A stretch of 64,000 nucleotides of DNA, taken from Mytilus trossulus. Taxonomy: Eukaryota; Mollusca; Bivalvia; Mytilida; Mytilidae. Each line of letters begins with the position of its first letter. The first letter of the stretch is position 1. The stretch is from positions 63,918,010 to 63,982,009 of the forward strand of contig NC_086382.1 in NCBI RefSeq assembly GCF_036588685.1. Reading direction: 5' to 3'. Position numbers and translations under genes: made by a program. Below the pieces are notes generated by a model. It was not told the origin of the DNA and ran no database searches. It saw only the letters and a program-made list of their open reading frames with translations. Below are positions 25,232 through 37,199 of the stretch, piece by piece.

Positions 25232-25320
25232 GTTGCAAACGCATTTTAACTGCAAAATACGAATTCCAGTCAGAGATCTCCAATTTAAAAGTCTGGCAAC
25301 CTTTACTATTTGTTTTTTTT

Positions 25321-25720
25321 TCATTCATCAGCTTTCTCCCTATTTGTTTTATCGATTACTGTATATGTTTGATCTACATGTATACTAGCCATCTCCATGT
25401 CTTTTTCACTGCTATTCCTCACCTTCAAAGTAGAAGAATGTTTAACACTACCAGATTGACTCCCTTTATCTACCACGGCATACTCATTATTACTATTGTC
25501 AAAGGTAGATATATGTTGCGTTTTTGTGTTCGATACGCCGAAATTGACGACCGGTTTCTTTTCTGAATCTACAGTATTGTAATATCCGTCGTCAACTATA
25601 GCATGTTGGTCTGCAGAGACATATAGAATGTTATCCTTTAATTTGCCATCATCAGAATCCGGATCATTTTTGTCATACACAATTTGTTTTTCTTTTTTTG
25701 TTGACTTTTGTGATCTTTTC
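25321..25720 (-). CDS. Copy 1 exon 5: cytoplasmic tail with tyrosine motifs
   Basis: The last coding exon, 400 nt, entered in phase 2 and ending at TGA (25321-25323). It starts with a basic juxtamembrane run ([12 protein letters not shown]). It carries tyrosines in [22 protein letters not shown] and QTYTVIDK. The last three fit Yxx-hydrophobic, as in SH2-binding or endocytic signals. The -2 positions are polar, so they are not classical ITIMs, and spacing does not fit an ITAM. Copy 2 has exactly 400 nt with no gaps, and YAVVDK is identical. A Penelope-like element ends about 80 bp beyond the stop. Confidence 0.85.
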
Positions 25721-28700
25721 CTTAAATTTAAAATAAAAGTTTATTGGCATAAATGATACACAAAAAGAGAGAAATATATAATTTAAATATCAAGGAGGTT
25801 ATTTAAAAGATAAGCATTTCCTGGTGTATTGTTATATCCCCTATAATGTGCAATTAAATTAAAAATTAGTAAAACAATGAACAATAATATACAGAAAACT
25901 GAACATCAGTCGATAAACACCCCCCCCCCCCCCCCCAAAAAAAAAAAAAAAAAAAAAAAAAAAACAATGCTTTTACAAATTTCCTGTTTACAAAACTTTA
26001 AATTTTTCGAAAAACTAAGGATTTTCTTATCCCAGGCATAGATTACCTTATCCGTATTTGGCATGGATTTTTTGATTTTTGGATCCTCTATGCTCTTCAA
26101 CTTTGTACTTGTTTGGCTTTATAAATATTTTGATATGAGCGTCATTGATGAGTCTTTTGTAGACAATCGCGCGTCTGGTATCTTTGAATAACTATCAGCA
26201 CGAATTGTATTAGAAGTAACTATTTAAGCAATCATATATTCCTCATATCCCAATTTGAAACTCTTACAAATAAGAAAATACCGCATTTTTTTAACATATC
26301 TACTGAATTACTTTTGAAGTTTACCAATTACCAGAACTATTTATATGTAAAATATGTTTAAGTAAGATCTTTGAATATTTTATTTCTCTGTACGATCATT
26401 GATTTTGATTTTCCCTTACCGACATTGAAACTAATGGTCCTTCATTGTGTCAATACTGTGTACTTAAATATTGGTATTTTATAAGATTATGTGTTTCAGA
26501 CTGTGTTTCCCTACACCTAATCCATTAAATGTGTCCTTACGTATACTTCAGACATTGAAAAATTGATTTATTTTGTTAATTGTTATTGGCTTTGAACTAG
26601 CTCGAAGTACCTGCGTGTACTCTTTAAGATGGTATTTTTGTCTTTTGTCTTTTATGTTTTCTGTTTGCTTCTGTGTGTTCCAAGGTCATCGCAGTTACAA
26701 AAGAAATTGCCTATCACAAATGGAAGACTGATTTACTGCTTGTCGAACAGATATTAAATTGTTTATTGATACAGCCGATCATTACGAATTGCCATGTTTG
26801 ACTACAGACTAGTATGTTGTAAATATATTGAAGACATGCATATAATGTGATATATTCATCTAATAAAAACGTCTTTTTTTACTTTATTATACATCTCCAT
26901 ATTTCAAAAAATCATTTCTACAAACAAATTTTAACTTTGATTCCGATCTTAAGAATAGAGAAATAAAAAAAATAGAAACGTTCTTTTATATTGAAAAACC
27001 AAAATTATAACAAAGCATTGACTTTGTTACAAATTCATTGATTTTAATCAGGGAATCTGTAAAAAAAAATCATCAGTAATTCAGTGATTGTGTTAAATCC
27101 CTTGTCAATATCAGAGATTTTATAACATAACTTATCAGTTTAGGCATAATACAAAATCCCGTAAATGTTAGTGACTCTATAAAATCATACATTTTATTCT
27201 TGTGCTTATACACTACTATAAAAGGTCATTATCTGGTTTCCCGTTTTTAGAGATACCATTCTTATATTTAAGTTTTTTTTTAACAATTGTTATTGTTTGT
27301 CATGTCAGTTTCCGTATACAAATCCGTTACAATTGAAATAGTTTAACAATAGACAAATGTTCCAGTTTTCTACATATATATTCAGAAAATTGAACGATAC
27401 CATCTTAGTTTTTCCTCAAAACACTTATTTATGGTTATGATTTTTTTTGTCAGTTTGAACACTATAACTGATATAATCATGATTATAATGACCATAATGT
27501 TCAGGGCAATTGGTTAATCACTGAATGCTGACTGTATAGTTTCAAATATTCAATGCATAGTCCAGACGATAATAGTATTACTATTCAAACTAAAACACGC
27601 TTCCGCAAATGATATCAGTACACAAGAAAGTCAAATCAATCTGATTAGCATACATTTTTCGTACATCAAAAAGCAGCTCATGCTAACAGCAGTTTTGCTC
27701 TCACTGTTAAAGTTTAAATGCTTAAGTAAAAGTAGAAAATTAAAAACAATAAGCCTTTGATTGATTTGGTCAAGAATCAAAACGTGACTCTCCCTTATTT
27801 TTGGGATAAAATGTAAAATCAGCAATCTTTGTATTTTAACAGATAAAAGTACATTACCCAGTGTTCTAAAGAAAGCAAGAGTAACCCCTGATTTTTAAAG
27901 CTGGTGTAAAATTCATGACAAAAAAATATAGACCAATTTCTGTACTTCCCGTTTTATCAAAACTTTTAGAAAAGCATGTTTCAAAACATTTGATTATATC
28001 TTTAACACCCAGCACAATCGGGGTTTCGACAAGAACACTCTTGCCAAACTGCCTTTATCAATATCATATATAAATGGATACAGGGTATGAATGATGATGA
28101 TATCAACTTAGCAGTCCTGTTGGGTTTTAAGAAAGCTTTTGATGTAGTAGATCATGATATTTTATGTAAAAAACACTTGAAATTTATGGATTTGATAATA
28201 CTGCTGTTTCTTTTTTGAAATCATATTTAAATGGTGTCCCCCAAGGCTCCATATTAGGCCCCCTCCTGTTTATATTATACATAAACGACCTTCCTATTTA
28301 TATGAAAAATTGTTGCAATGATTTATATGCCGATGATTCAACTTAACATCTTTCTGGTAATTGTTATCAAACTCTACAGTCAAAGGTACATGACGATTGA
28401 CATGGTGTTGAGGAATCGTGCAATGATAACAATATGATCATCAATAAAAAAAAGTTTGATAAATGATAATTGGAACGAAGCAAAGAGCACTGCTACATTC
28501 TAATTAGAGTTGTTTAACTATTAACAATCAAGTAATACGATCTTCCACATGCGAAAGTCTTTTAGGCATTAAACTTGACCATTCCCTAACATGAACAAAC
28601 GAAATTGACGTGATCTGCTCATAAATATCATTTAGACTATATCTACGATTAAAGATTAAAACATTTCTAAATCTAGACTGCAGAAAATTATTCTATAATG

Positions 28701-31700
28701 GTTATATCCTGCCACAAATTGGTTATCTTTGTATAGTGTGGAGTAGTTGTAGCATTGAGGGTATAAAAAGGATATTAAAATTACAAAAGAGAGCTGCTCG
28801 ATTTATTTTAGAAACAGACCATTACGCTCCTTTGCGCCATTATTCATACACTTAAACTGAATCACAGTTCAACAGAGAATAAAATATCACAAGTTTGTGA
28901 TGAAATTTAAGAGCATTATTAACAACTTTCATTCATTATGTTTCAGACAGAAATCCATACCCCTTCAGAAATGCTGTTCAAGGAAACCTGATACTCCCTA
29001 AACCAAAAACAAAATTGTTCAAAAAAAATTATGTATTCTGGACCATTCTTGTGGAATAATTTGCCAATACCGTTAAGAAATATAACAAATGTTAATTCTT
29101 TCAAATACAAAAAAAAAAAGATTATTTATTGAAATCAACCTATCTGTATAAATAATATTTAAAACTGATTATGTTATCATGTTTATTTTTTCAACACATT
29201 TTATCAAGTTGTATTGAACATTATTAACATACTTGACTTTTATATTAATGTATGCAATGTATATGTTTGCATTTTGTTTGATTTTTCATGATGAGGTCCT
29301 CAGGAAAGATTAGTTTTATAGCTGACTGTATAACCCTCTTACAATAAAGTGTTATTATTGTTGTTGTTGATGTTATTGTATAGAGCACTACACAATCTCA
29401 AAACCGATGATAACACCATACACTTTGTAAACAAACCTAATATCAAAACATTACCGGAACCGTTTGCTAATGTGCTTTGTCATTATGACTTTTTTGTTTT
29501 TCTTTGTTACATATTTACACATGACGCATTTCTGTGCTTTTTGTTTACAGATTAGAATGTTTTTTATATTGATTATGAGAATAACAGAATGTTGACTGCT
29601 GAACCCCTAATTTTGACATTTTAACTAATATATCTGTTTATTTTGTTCACAAATCGTTGTTAATATAATGAAATTGTCATACAAGTAAGGGGTTTAGCTA
29701 GCCTTCAAAACAGGTTTAATCCACCATTCTTCTTACGAAAATGCCTTTACTAATGCAGGAAAATGACAGTTGGTGTTCATTCGTTTGATGTGTTAGAGCT
29801 GTTGATTTTACCATTTGGTTAGTGACTGTTTGTTAAGATTTTTGTAAGAGTTCAGTAATTAAGTTTTTTTGGTAAATACAACGTTAAAACTTATCGGACA
29901 TTCCCGTTAAAATGTCCATTAATTCGAAAAGTCAAAGTTATCAATAAGTCTGGCCAAACGTCATCAAGTACGCGGCTATTGGTGTTCTCTTCACCAAGGT
30001 ATAATGAAATTGAATGAATCAATATCAATAAATTTCCCAGCATTCAGCCATAGGAATATCGGGTTATTTTGAATCAAGCAATGAAATGCATGCTAATACA
30101 ATTTATTGTTGACTGCCGGATAAGGAAGATATTAAAAAACCAGTTGTCAGTATCGGACCGATTTGATTGCATTTGTTATAAGAAAAATAGGAATTTGCTT
30201 TTTAAAAACTTTTTCCTATATGCTATGAAAGATCGGCATTTATCAATAAGTGATATTACTTTCCTTTTATCGACACTGATGACAGAATATTAAAGCTGCG
30301 AAAAGAAACCAGCAAACATAGTTCGTATTACTGGGTTTCTCATTGTAACTATCGTAGGGACATAAAATATTCTAGTAATATATACAACATATTATGAAGT
30401 AATGTTAGTTGGAATTACCTTCTACAAAATATAATTAATATAACAGCTATAATCACCAGCACTCCTCCTGCACCCGCTCCTAAATACATGTACATTTCTA
30501 ACTTTCCATCTGAAAAATTAGATATAAGAAATTTCAAACTATTCCTTTCAACTATGTTGTCTGTTTGATTATATTGTTACTATCAAGGCAAAAAAAAATG
30601 TCTTTCTCTTGTTTCCCTTCATTTTTTGTCACTTATAACGATACTTAGATCAAAAGAAATTACTCATGATAAAAGTTAAAGACAGGTTTTATAGACAATT
30701 GTGTTTTTCTCTCACATTTTTCTGATACTTCAAATTCAGATCTGTATATATTTCAATGTATATTTTAAATACTGCTTACTGAGTTTGATATATTTGTTGA
30801 ATTTGTTTCTATGGCGAAGTCTACATACTCTCATTTAACTGATTTTTCGGCATTTTGCTTCAAACAAAAGCAATTTGTTTAAAAGGATCTTAGTCTTGAA
30901 AAGATATACATTACCCTCTTCCTTCTTATTGAATCCTTTAATTCTTACAGTGGACGTTTCAGCATTCTCTGCAGTGTCTGTTGTTTCTTCAGGACCATCA
31001 CACTGTATGATTAGTTGTACTTTCGGGCCATTTTCAAGATGATCTTATGTAATAAAAATACTTAATGAATCAAATGAAGGGGATCACAATAAAAGACTTT
31101 AAAGTTAAAGCAAGCTCAAATTTGATACAAAATTACGTTTTTAACCGTCTTAAGTCATATGAAAGCACTTAATATGGAATAAAAATGCGTCTGTTTCAAT
31201 TAATATTAACCAAAAAATCGAAATACATACTTTTCAAGTTAGATTGAACAGTGTGTGTAAATATTTACCACATGTTTTATTCTAGAAAATCATACACAGA
31301 TATGTCAATGTGTTTTAAGTGTTCTTTTAGATAATTTAAAACGAAGTATTATTCTAGAATTTGGACGTTTTTAATATATTTGAATATATATTGATCCAAA
31401 CAACACTAACACGTGGAATTAAAATCACAGAAAAAGACCATAACAAATTTCAGTCATTCTCCGGTCAGTGGGGAGAAAAGTGATTGATAAATTAATGCAT
31501 AAAGTAAGTTTAGATATCAATTGCACAGCCACGTTAAGTTAAACTAATTATCTTGACCCTTGTTTTGTACCAGGCTTGCTTGACTGTTTTTTGACTTTAT
31601 AGCTCGTAAGATAATAGCCCACTACACGAGATATTTCCTCATTTAGAACATGTAGAAATCATGTTTCGTATTCTTATGCAGTTACACATTTCTAGGTCAT

Positions 31701-34700
31701 AAATATATATCTTGAGTATTTCAAAGCACCATTATTGTTTTATTTGGAGTTTGTATGGAATATTTTTGAAACTTGAAATTATATGGTAATTAAAGATTGT
31801 ACAAAGGTTTAAAAGATGTGAAAATTTGATTTGGTAACTTCAAGTGATGGTTATTTTCTTATATGCAATGAAATGTTATGTGAAATTATTTCTGGACAGG
31901 ACAGGATAAAACTTTACTCATACTAAGTATTTCCTTATTTGAAACAAAGATAAATTCTGCACAATTTTAGAAAAAGTGAAAATTTAACAAAGACTAATAG
32001 AAAAACTAATGGTGGTATTACACCTGGTGAGCATAACAAACTCGCTATCATCTTCAAATTGAAAGTATTTGATAAAGAGAATGAATATGCCGCATACCAT
32101 GCATATCTGAGTACGAGAAATTTACGGCGGTGGCATAAAATTCCAGCAAGTTGCAGAATATTTTATTTTTCTCATCAATATGATTTCAATTATGACAATA
32201 ATTCATATTACGTTTCAAATAAAATTCTGTTGTACGATTTAGCATAAAGAACACACTGCGACGTAGTAAGCTCTAATGTAAAATGAATTACCTACTACTG
32301 TCAAATGATAGGAAATATTTTTGTTCGAACTGTTTTCGTATGCAACCAAATGTGACATTATATGATTTGTTGGTATTACACCTAAAGAAGACTTTTTTGT
32401 CGCATAAACTGAATGTGACTTTTTTACTTTTTAATACTGTTTATTTCAAGCAATCCTGTTAAGTTTTGTCATAAAAATACAAAATACAAAATACTATAGT
32501 GTAGGCGACGCGACATCTATAGCGATTCTATCAAAATGTATCATCTACCTACAACCTGGTGAATATGATACACAAGATGGCTTTCAGATGTTAAATTGAC
32601 TCCTTTGTCTTCCTAATAAGGCCTCTATTGGTCCATTTCAACCTGTCAATTCTTCAAAATATCCCCTTATTAGGTCAATGAATAAAAAAATTGTAGTAGC
32701 TTTCACTCATTTATGATAGAAATGTTATGATAAAGGAGAAATTGAAGTATTGAAGCTGACTTGACTATCCAAATAAACGTTTACTGTCACCAAGGCGGTT
32801 TCAATAAAGTCCTTTAAGTTACATAAAACTTAAATATACGCCGTGTTCAAGAAAGTGATATCAAAGCTTCTCTTTTAGTGAATAATTTGTTGCTACTGCT
32901 TTAAAAATACGTTCATTTACTTATAACTTAATATTCATTAAAGGATTACAAAGGAAACATTTTCTACTATAGTAGTATATAAGAAATAAAGGGAAAAAGC
33001 TCACCAAAACACCATTATGGCTTGTTCTGTCTAATAATATTTATGTTAGAGTATTATTTCAAGAAACATTTCTCATAAAATGTGTTTTGGAGACTCAATT
33101 AACTCGGAATCTCTATTTTTTTGTAATATTTTACTTAAATAGCAAGAAATTTTAACAAACGCTAGTTATCACAAGGTCAAATGTGCATGTGCAGTTTCCA
33201 ATATTATGTTGAAAAATTAAAAGTAACACGCTTAATAATTTCATGCGTCCGACGCGTTTATCTAGATTTACCTCCAATTGGAAAGCTGCAATCCAATTAT
33301 TATACTACCATTTCTTCGCCTTATTTGTCATTGTAAGATTTTCACTTTTCATAAAATTGTGCAGAATTTATCTTTGTTTCAAATAAATGAATACGTAGCA
33401 TGATTAAAGTTTTATCTTGTTTACTACTGTAGAAAAAATGTCAAAAACTAGTGATATTACGAAAAACAAGTGAACGCGTTTATATGTGCCCTTGCTCCAT
33501 TGCATAGTCTTTCGTATTTTATTCACTATTCAATAATGAAACAGGAACATACCTCTATATACCTGCATACAATATCCTCTAGTAAAAGTGCCATTTATAA
33601 TTCTTGATTTCATTTCAATGACATCATCTTTTTAAAAAATCTCTCTACTCTATTACCAGTACCGGTATTACATTTAATGGGGTAACTATTTTTATTTTTT
33701 CCTGTTGCTTTACGATAATTGACATCAATAGCTAGTCCACAGTTCCGTAACTCTGGGGCGGAATTTTTTTGTGCTGACCACTTTTCCATATTAACAGAAT
33801 AACTGCCGTCATTATTATTTAGACTGACACGACATGTACAATTAGCCTTCTGTTTCAATACACGTACACCTACACTGTCACTCAAGATAGTTCCATCAAC
33901 AATGTTTTCAACTGCGTGGTCCCCTGAACACATGTCTGCCACTAAGAGAAAAAATATAAAAATGTTATTAGATACACGTTGTTTTATATTAAAGTAAATG
34001 AGACCACAATTATTTACCTACATGTAAAAAAATGTACAAAATGAACTTTCCATTATTTCACTTTTGTCCCCGATTATAATTATAATTATATCTACGTATC
34101 TCCCCCAAAAAGCACGAGGCTACACATTACAAAAGGAAATGTTAATTTGTTTTTCGTTTTCGATATTCCATTCTGTATGACAAAGAAGGATATTTTCAAA
34201 TGATTTATAATATAATACCTATTTTATTGTCGATGTTTAAGGGACATGGGTCAACTTCAGCACGCAACTCTGAAAAAAAATATAAAAATATTAGGCATCA
34301 CTTTATCTGTTATACACAAAAAAGAAAAAGTTTTAAAAAAAAACGGAAATATTAGTTTGAGGTCTGAAATTTGTTATCAAATACTCAAATTTGTTTTTGC
34401 ATACATTTATTGTTTAGTATTTCGATCGTTGAATTAGCAATGGAAACGCATTTTTGGGAAATGCAGGATACAAATTATGCCGTACAATATTATAAACTGA
34501 GAGTGCTAACTAATGCGTTACCAATCTCATCGCAATGTTTGCAAAATCTTACAGTATTTCATTTTAAATGAAATCCATGTTCAGTATCTTAATTATGACT
34601 TCTTAATTCAGTATCTTAATTATGAATTCTAAATTCAGTATCTTTACGGCCTTTGTTGTGAGATTCATTAAATTGCTAACGAGCTCAAATATATTACAAG

Positions 34701-34766
34701 CTTACCTGTAATACTAGCAATAAATACGATGCTTGGCAACATATATAAAGAACTAGTACTCTTCAT
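25321..34766 (-). CDS. Receptor-like single-pass membrane protein, copy 1 (five exons, one frameshift)
   Basis: Gene model built by eye. Coding exons in transcript order: 34706-34766, 33553-33941, 30915-31043, 30419-30509, 25321-25720. All junctions are GT-AG, with phases 1,1,1,2. If exon 2 had the 387 nt seen in the paralogue, the total would be 1068 nt, 355 residues plus stop. Predicted order: signal peptide, extracellular domain with six cysteines, hydrophilic stalk, transmembrane helix, cytoplasmic tail with Yxx[V/I] motifs. This suggests a plasma-membrane receptor whose tail binds SH2-type or adaptor proteins. Ligand and family are unknown to me; YAVVDK-like tails are, from memory, common in bivalve surface receptors. 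A 2-nt excess in exon 2 breaks the frame, so this copy is a pseudogene, a null allele or carries a sequence error. The paralogue on the same strand at 55474-61297 supports every exon boundary after exon 1. Confidence 0.8.
25920..25965. repeat. Poly-C / poly-A tract
   Basis: A run of 16 C followed by about 28 A in intron 4 of receptor copy 1. A likely slippage and sequencing-error site. Confidence 0.9.
26137..26180 (+). ncRNA. Hammerhead ribozyme remnant 2 (intron 4 of receptor copy 1)
   Basis: GAGCGTCA, then TTGATGA (C3 is T), stem II GTC/GAC, and GAAAC shortened to AATC before GCGCGTCTGG. The upstream 100 bp (CGTATTTGGCATGGA, TTGTACTTGTTTGGC) is the repeat body shared with the copies at 35690 and 47900. 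Predicted inactive. Confidence 0.6.
27870..29390 (+). mobile_element. Decayed LINE 3 (Jockey/CR1-like RT) in intron 4 of receptor copy 1
   Basis: Plus-strand RT remnant, antisense to the receptor. Fragments in shifting frames: [19 protein letters not shown], a degraded [39 protein letters not shown] (YADD at 28325-28336) and [10 protein letters not shown] near 28780. It ends in a TTATTGTTGTTGTTG-like tail near 29350-29390, as expected of a LINE 3' end. Many frameshifts, so old. Copy 2 has no LINE at this place. Confidence 0.7.
30419..30509 (-). CDS. Copy 1 exon 4: transmembrane helix
   Basis: A 91-nt exon (phase 1 to phase 2), with acceptor tttcag/AT and donor AGAAG/gtaatt. It encodes a short polar lead (DGKLEMYM), then the hydrophobic helix [20 protein letters not shown], then CRR as a basic stop-transfer. 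The GAGAGG stretch gives small-residue packing faces of the kind seen in helix dimers. Copy 2 has the same length and layout. Confidence 0.85.
30915..31043 (-). CDS. Copy 1 exon 3: membrane-proximal stalk
   Basis: A 129-nt phase 1-1 exon, with acceptor cataag/ATC and donor GAGG/gtaatg. It encodes [20 protein letters not shown] followed by a Thr/Glu/Lys-rich tail ending in NKKEEG. The first part, with one Cys, matches copy 2 closely (GGPNVQLNLHCDDPEE). The second part is one copy of a unit that is repeated in the paralogue. It probably forms a flexible linker between ectodomain and membrane. Confidence 0.75.
31044..33552. other. Intron 2 of receptor copy 1, with an inverted segment
   Basis: Inverted repeats at 31902-31983 and 33338-33419 (AAACAAAGATAAATTCTGCA in common) flank a middle part. 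Within it, 32015-32290 matches 60520-60790 of copy 2 only in reverse orientation. No exon-like frame seen. Confidence 0.55.
33553..33941 (-). CDS. Copy 1 exon 2: extracellular domain, frameshifted
   Basis: Phase 1-1 exon encoding the ectodomain. The acceptor is ctcttag/TGG and the donor is G/gtatgt. Visible features are an N-terminal ADMC, an NCTCRVSL strand, NCGLAIDV, a YPIKC motif and, after the break, YCMQVYR just before the donor. The cysteine pattern and closing aromatic strand suggest a CUB-like beta-sandwich, but this is inference. The exon is 389 nt, against 387 nt in copy 2. Around 33610-33645 the run TTTTTTAAAAA replaces a slightly shorter stretch, which shifts the frame and gives a TGA at 33610-33612. 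Beyond it the original frame is still intact to the donor, so the break is recent or artefactual. Confidence 0.78.
34706..34766 (-). CDS. Copy 1 exon 1: signal peptide
   Basis: ATG at 34764-34766 opens 20 codons plus one base before a strong donor (CAG/gtaag). The peptide begins MKSTSS and continues with a hydrophobic stretch ([11 protein letters not shown]), the usual form of a secretory signal. The split codon at the junction joins to exon 2 as Val-Ala-Asp, a plausible cleavage region. An in-frame Met lies at codon 9, but the first ATG gives the better n-region. No equivalent exon was found for copy 2. Confidence 0.75.
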
Positions 34767-34897
34767 GTTGATAGTTATATAGTTATAAGGAAGTAAGCCT
34801 CATGACAATGTAAACCGGTGTGTATACGCAACTCCGGTTATGTTGTATCAGACTTTTAATTCATGTAAATAAGTGTTTAATCAATAACCGTGCCCTG

Positions 34898-34905
34898 TTT
34901 TTATA
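34898..34905 (-). promoter_or_regulatory. Possible TATA box of receptor copy 1
   Basis: TATAAAAA on the minus strand, about 135 nt upstream of the copy 1 ATG. This is a reasonable distance for a start site near 34870 and a 5' leader of roughly 100 nt. AT-rich surroundings make chance matches common. Confidence 0.3.
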
Positions 34906-36221
34906 TGAATATTAATTATATGGTAATTTTTACACAAAGGACAATATATGATAAGAGGCGTTTTTTGGGCCCTTCCAGAAAAAAGATTATATATATATAC
35001 CATTGATAGCCTTTGTGTAGATCTATGAATAGCAATGCTTTTTTATGTTCCGATGAAAGATAACTTGCCTTGGAACGGTTTTTATTAAATAGCCAAATTA
35101 TCACTTAATGCATTGCTTTCTCGGTACAAATTAGCATTACTCAAAATAGATTTGTTTGTTTATCAAGAACTTCAAGTTGCAAATGAATTGTCAATTCAAT
35201 TTCAGTTTAAGAAAAACTAAGCAACAACCTAGCGACAAAAATACTGCCTAGCAACGGTTGAAACTTTTGTCATTTCTGCCGTATGAGGCCTTAAATTAGC
35301 TTGAATTTAATAGCTAAATTTAAGACGTGAGTACTTACATAGACCACTATCATAGTTTATCATATAAAATATACATTAAATAAGGGAAGAGTGGAAAGTA
35401 GAAAATTACAGGATGGTCTACGTTGGCGCTGATGTCAAATTTCGTCTCTAAACATGATTGAAATGTAGATTTTTTACACTTTTCGTTGTTCATTGCCTTT
35501 TTAAAGTATTAGTTTACACATATTTGAGCACATAACACAATAACATAAGGTGCTATGTGGACGAGCAGATACCGCAGTTCATTTAACAGGCGGGATGGGT
35601 TTCAATTTCAAAGGTTCAAATTTCTTGAAAAAGGGGGCCGGAAACATTGTACTTTACTGATGAAGTATGATTTTTGCGAAATACTAATGATTTTCTCATT
35701 CCAAGCATAGATTACCTGAGCCATATTTGGCACAATTTTTTGGAACTTTGGGTCCTCAATTCTCGACTTTATACTTGTTTATACTTCATAACTATTTTGA
35801 TCTGAGCATCAATAATAAGTCTCATGTAAACAAAACGTGCGTATGGCGTATTGAATTTTTAGCGTGGCACCTTTAACTATTTATAAACTGTACTTTTTAT
35901 ACGTTAATATTTCAAATTTTTTAGTGCACAAATTTTATCAGTACCTGCAAACAATTTACTAAAAAGTTAATTGTTGTTCGCATTACGAACGTTGATTTTA
36001 ATTATGGCAAACATTCAGATATATAGTCTTGTAGCTGACTTAAACAAATTATATATGATTTGAGTTTTCAAATTAAAGGAAACACAAAAAAAATTCTTGA
36101 AACCTCAAATACAAAAAAGTCCATGTCTGTTGTTTGGTTGATGTTTTTGTTTTCTATCTCCATTTCTTAATCTATTAGACTAAGAAACCCAAAACATTGA
36201 TGCAATTGATCAACTGATAAC
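34906..36221. other. Intergenic DNA upstream of receptor copy 1
   Basis: Holds a hammerhead-type repeat (35690-35880); otherwise nothing recognised. Confidence 0.5.
35804..35850 (+). ncRNA. Hammerhead ribozyme remnant 3
   Basis: Same layout, with GAGCATC, a core of ATAATAA in place of CUGAUGA, CAAAA in place of GAAA, and the stem I return TGGCGTA kept. It lies in the same repeat body as remnant 2 (35690-35880). Predicted inactive. Confidence 0.5.
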
Positions 36222-36225
36222 CACC

Positions 36226-36829
36226 TGTTATGATATTGTAATTATTATGTTTATTTATGTTGGCCTAATTTGTGTTGTATGGCCTGATAGTTGTTTACCA
36301 AATAATCTTATAACTGTGCAGTTTAGGAATCACTGGAACATTCACAGAATGATTGGAACTTTCTAGAATGATCCTTATAAAAGATGCGTAATTTAAACTT
36401 CTACGTTATTCCAGAAACTTCCGTTGTAACTTTCCAGGATTTTCCACAATGTTCCATTATAGAGTGTTCTAGAATTTTCCATGACAACACTATATATACA
36501 GACACTAAAGTTAAACTCTCATAATTAAACTTGGACATAGACATTGATATACATTAGTATTCACAGCATTTGGAATGACACTTTATTCTACAAACAACAT
36601 CATACTGGATTGTGACCCTAGTAGTGAACGTAACATTCAGATTGAATTCCGAAAGATTTCCGGATACAGATAAAGATAAAAGACTGGACTCATATTTTGA
36701 CAGTTAAGTTGACAGTAATATTTGTGTAATACCTTATTGTAAATTTTTGTATATTAAATATTGTTAAATTTTACTATTGATTTGTGTCTTTTGTTGGCTA
36801 CAATTTAAAGGCGATTTCTGGCCGTAACA
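36226..36829 (+). mobile_element. Solo LTR of a Ty3/gypsy-like retrotransposon
   Basis: 604 bp bounded by TGTTA and TAACA inverted ends and flanked by a CACC duplication at 36222-36225 and 36830-36833. It contains a TATATATA box (about 36491) in its 3' half and ends in a T-rich stretch before GGCGATTTCTGGCCGTAACA. No primer-binding site or gag/pol follows, so the internal part was lost by LTR recombination. Orientation is judged from the TATA position only. Confidence 0.65.
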
Positions 36830-37016
36830 CACCCCACACCTATAATTGACGAAACGATATCAGATATCCAAAAACACGTGTACTACATTGCGTGTGTTTA
36901 TTTTTACGGATTTATGTTGATTGGTCGCGTTTAATTTTGTCGGTTGATATGGACTTCTCCTTTAGAATTTCCTTTTGGGTTCAGTAGGTTTGTTATCTTA
37001 TTTCACATTTTTCATT

Positions 37017-37190
37017 ACTGTTAACAAAAGAGGGACGAAAGATACTAAAGGGACAGTCCAACTCAAAAATCTAAAACAAACTGACAACGCCATGGCTAAA
37101 AATGAAAAAGACAAACAGAAAAACAATAGTACACATAACACAACATAGAAAACTAAAGAATAAACAACACGAACCCCACGTACAGTCCAG
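37017..37190 (-). repeat. Dispersed repeat B, copy 1
   Basis: GAGGGACGAAAGATACTAAAG, AACGCCATGGCTAAAAATG, AACACAACATAGAAAACTAAAG, CACGAACCCCAC. Reverse complement of 41080-41240. Confidence 0.65.
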
Positions 37191-37199
37191 GTCAGTGAT

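Larger units (their letters stand above)
23707..25240 (+). mobile_element. 5'-truncated Penelope-like retroelement with 3' tail
   Basis: An open reverse-transcriptase frame (to 24588) followed by about 650 bp of non-coding tail. The tail contains the GAGCCTCTGGCCTTTGTTAG and GGACGCCTCCGGGTGCGGGA stretches typical of a very abundant mussel repeat. The same tail occurs alone, antisense, at 20040-20470, 38735-38870 and 50149-50335. The copy ends near 25240, about 80 bp behind the stop codon of receptor copy 1, in the opposite orientation. Upstream sequence at 23625-23706 belongs to another repeat, so the element starts abruptly within the RT gene. Confidence 0.75.

Noticed and set aside
33610..33942. 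Ectodomain exon 2 read as a stand-alone 110-residue gene
   Set aside because: Its first codon is GTG directly after a splice acceptor, not a start, and its stop results from the frameshift. It is an internal exon.
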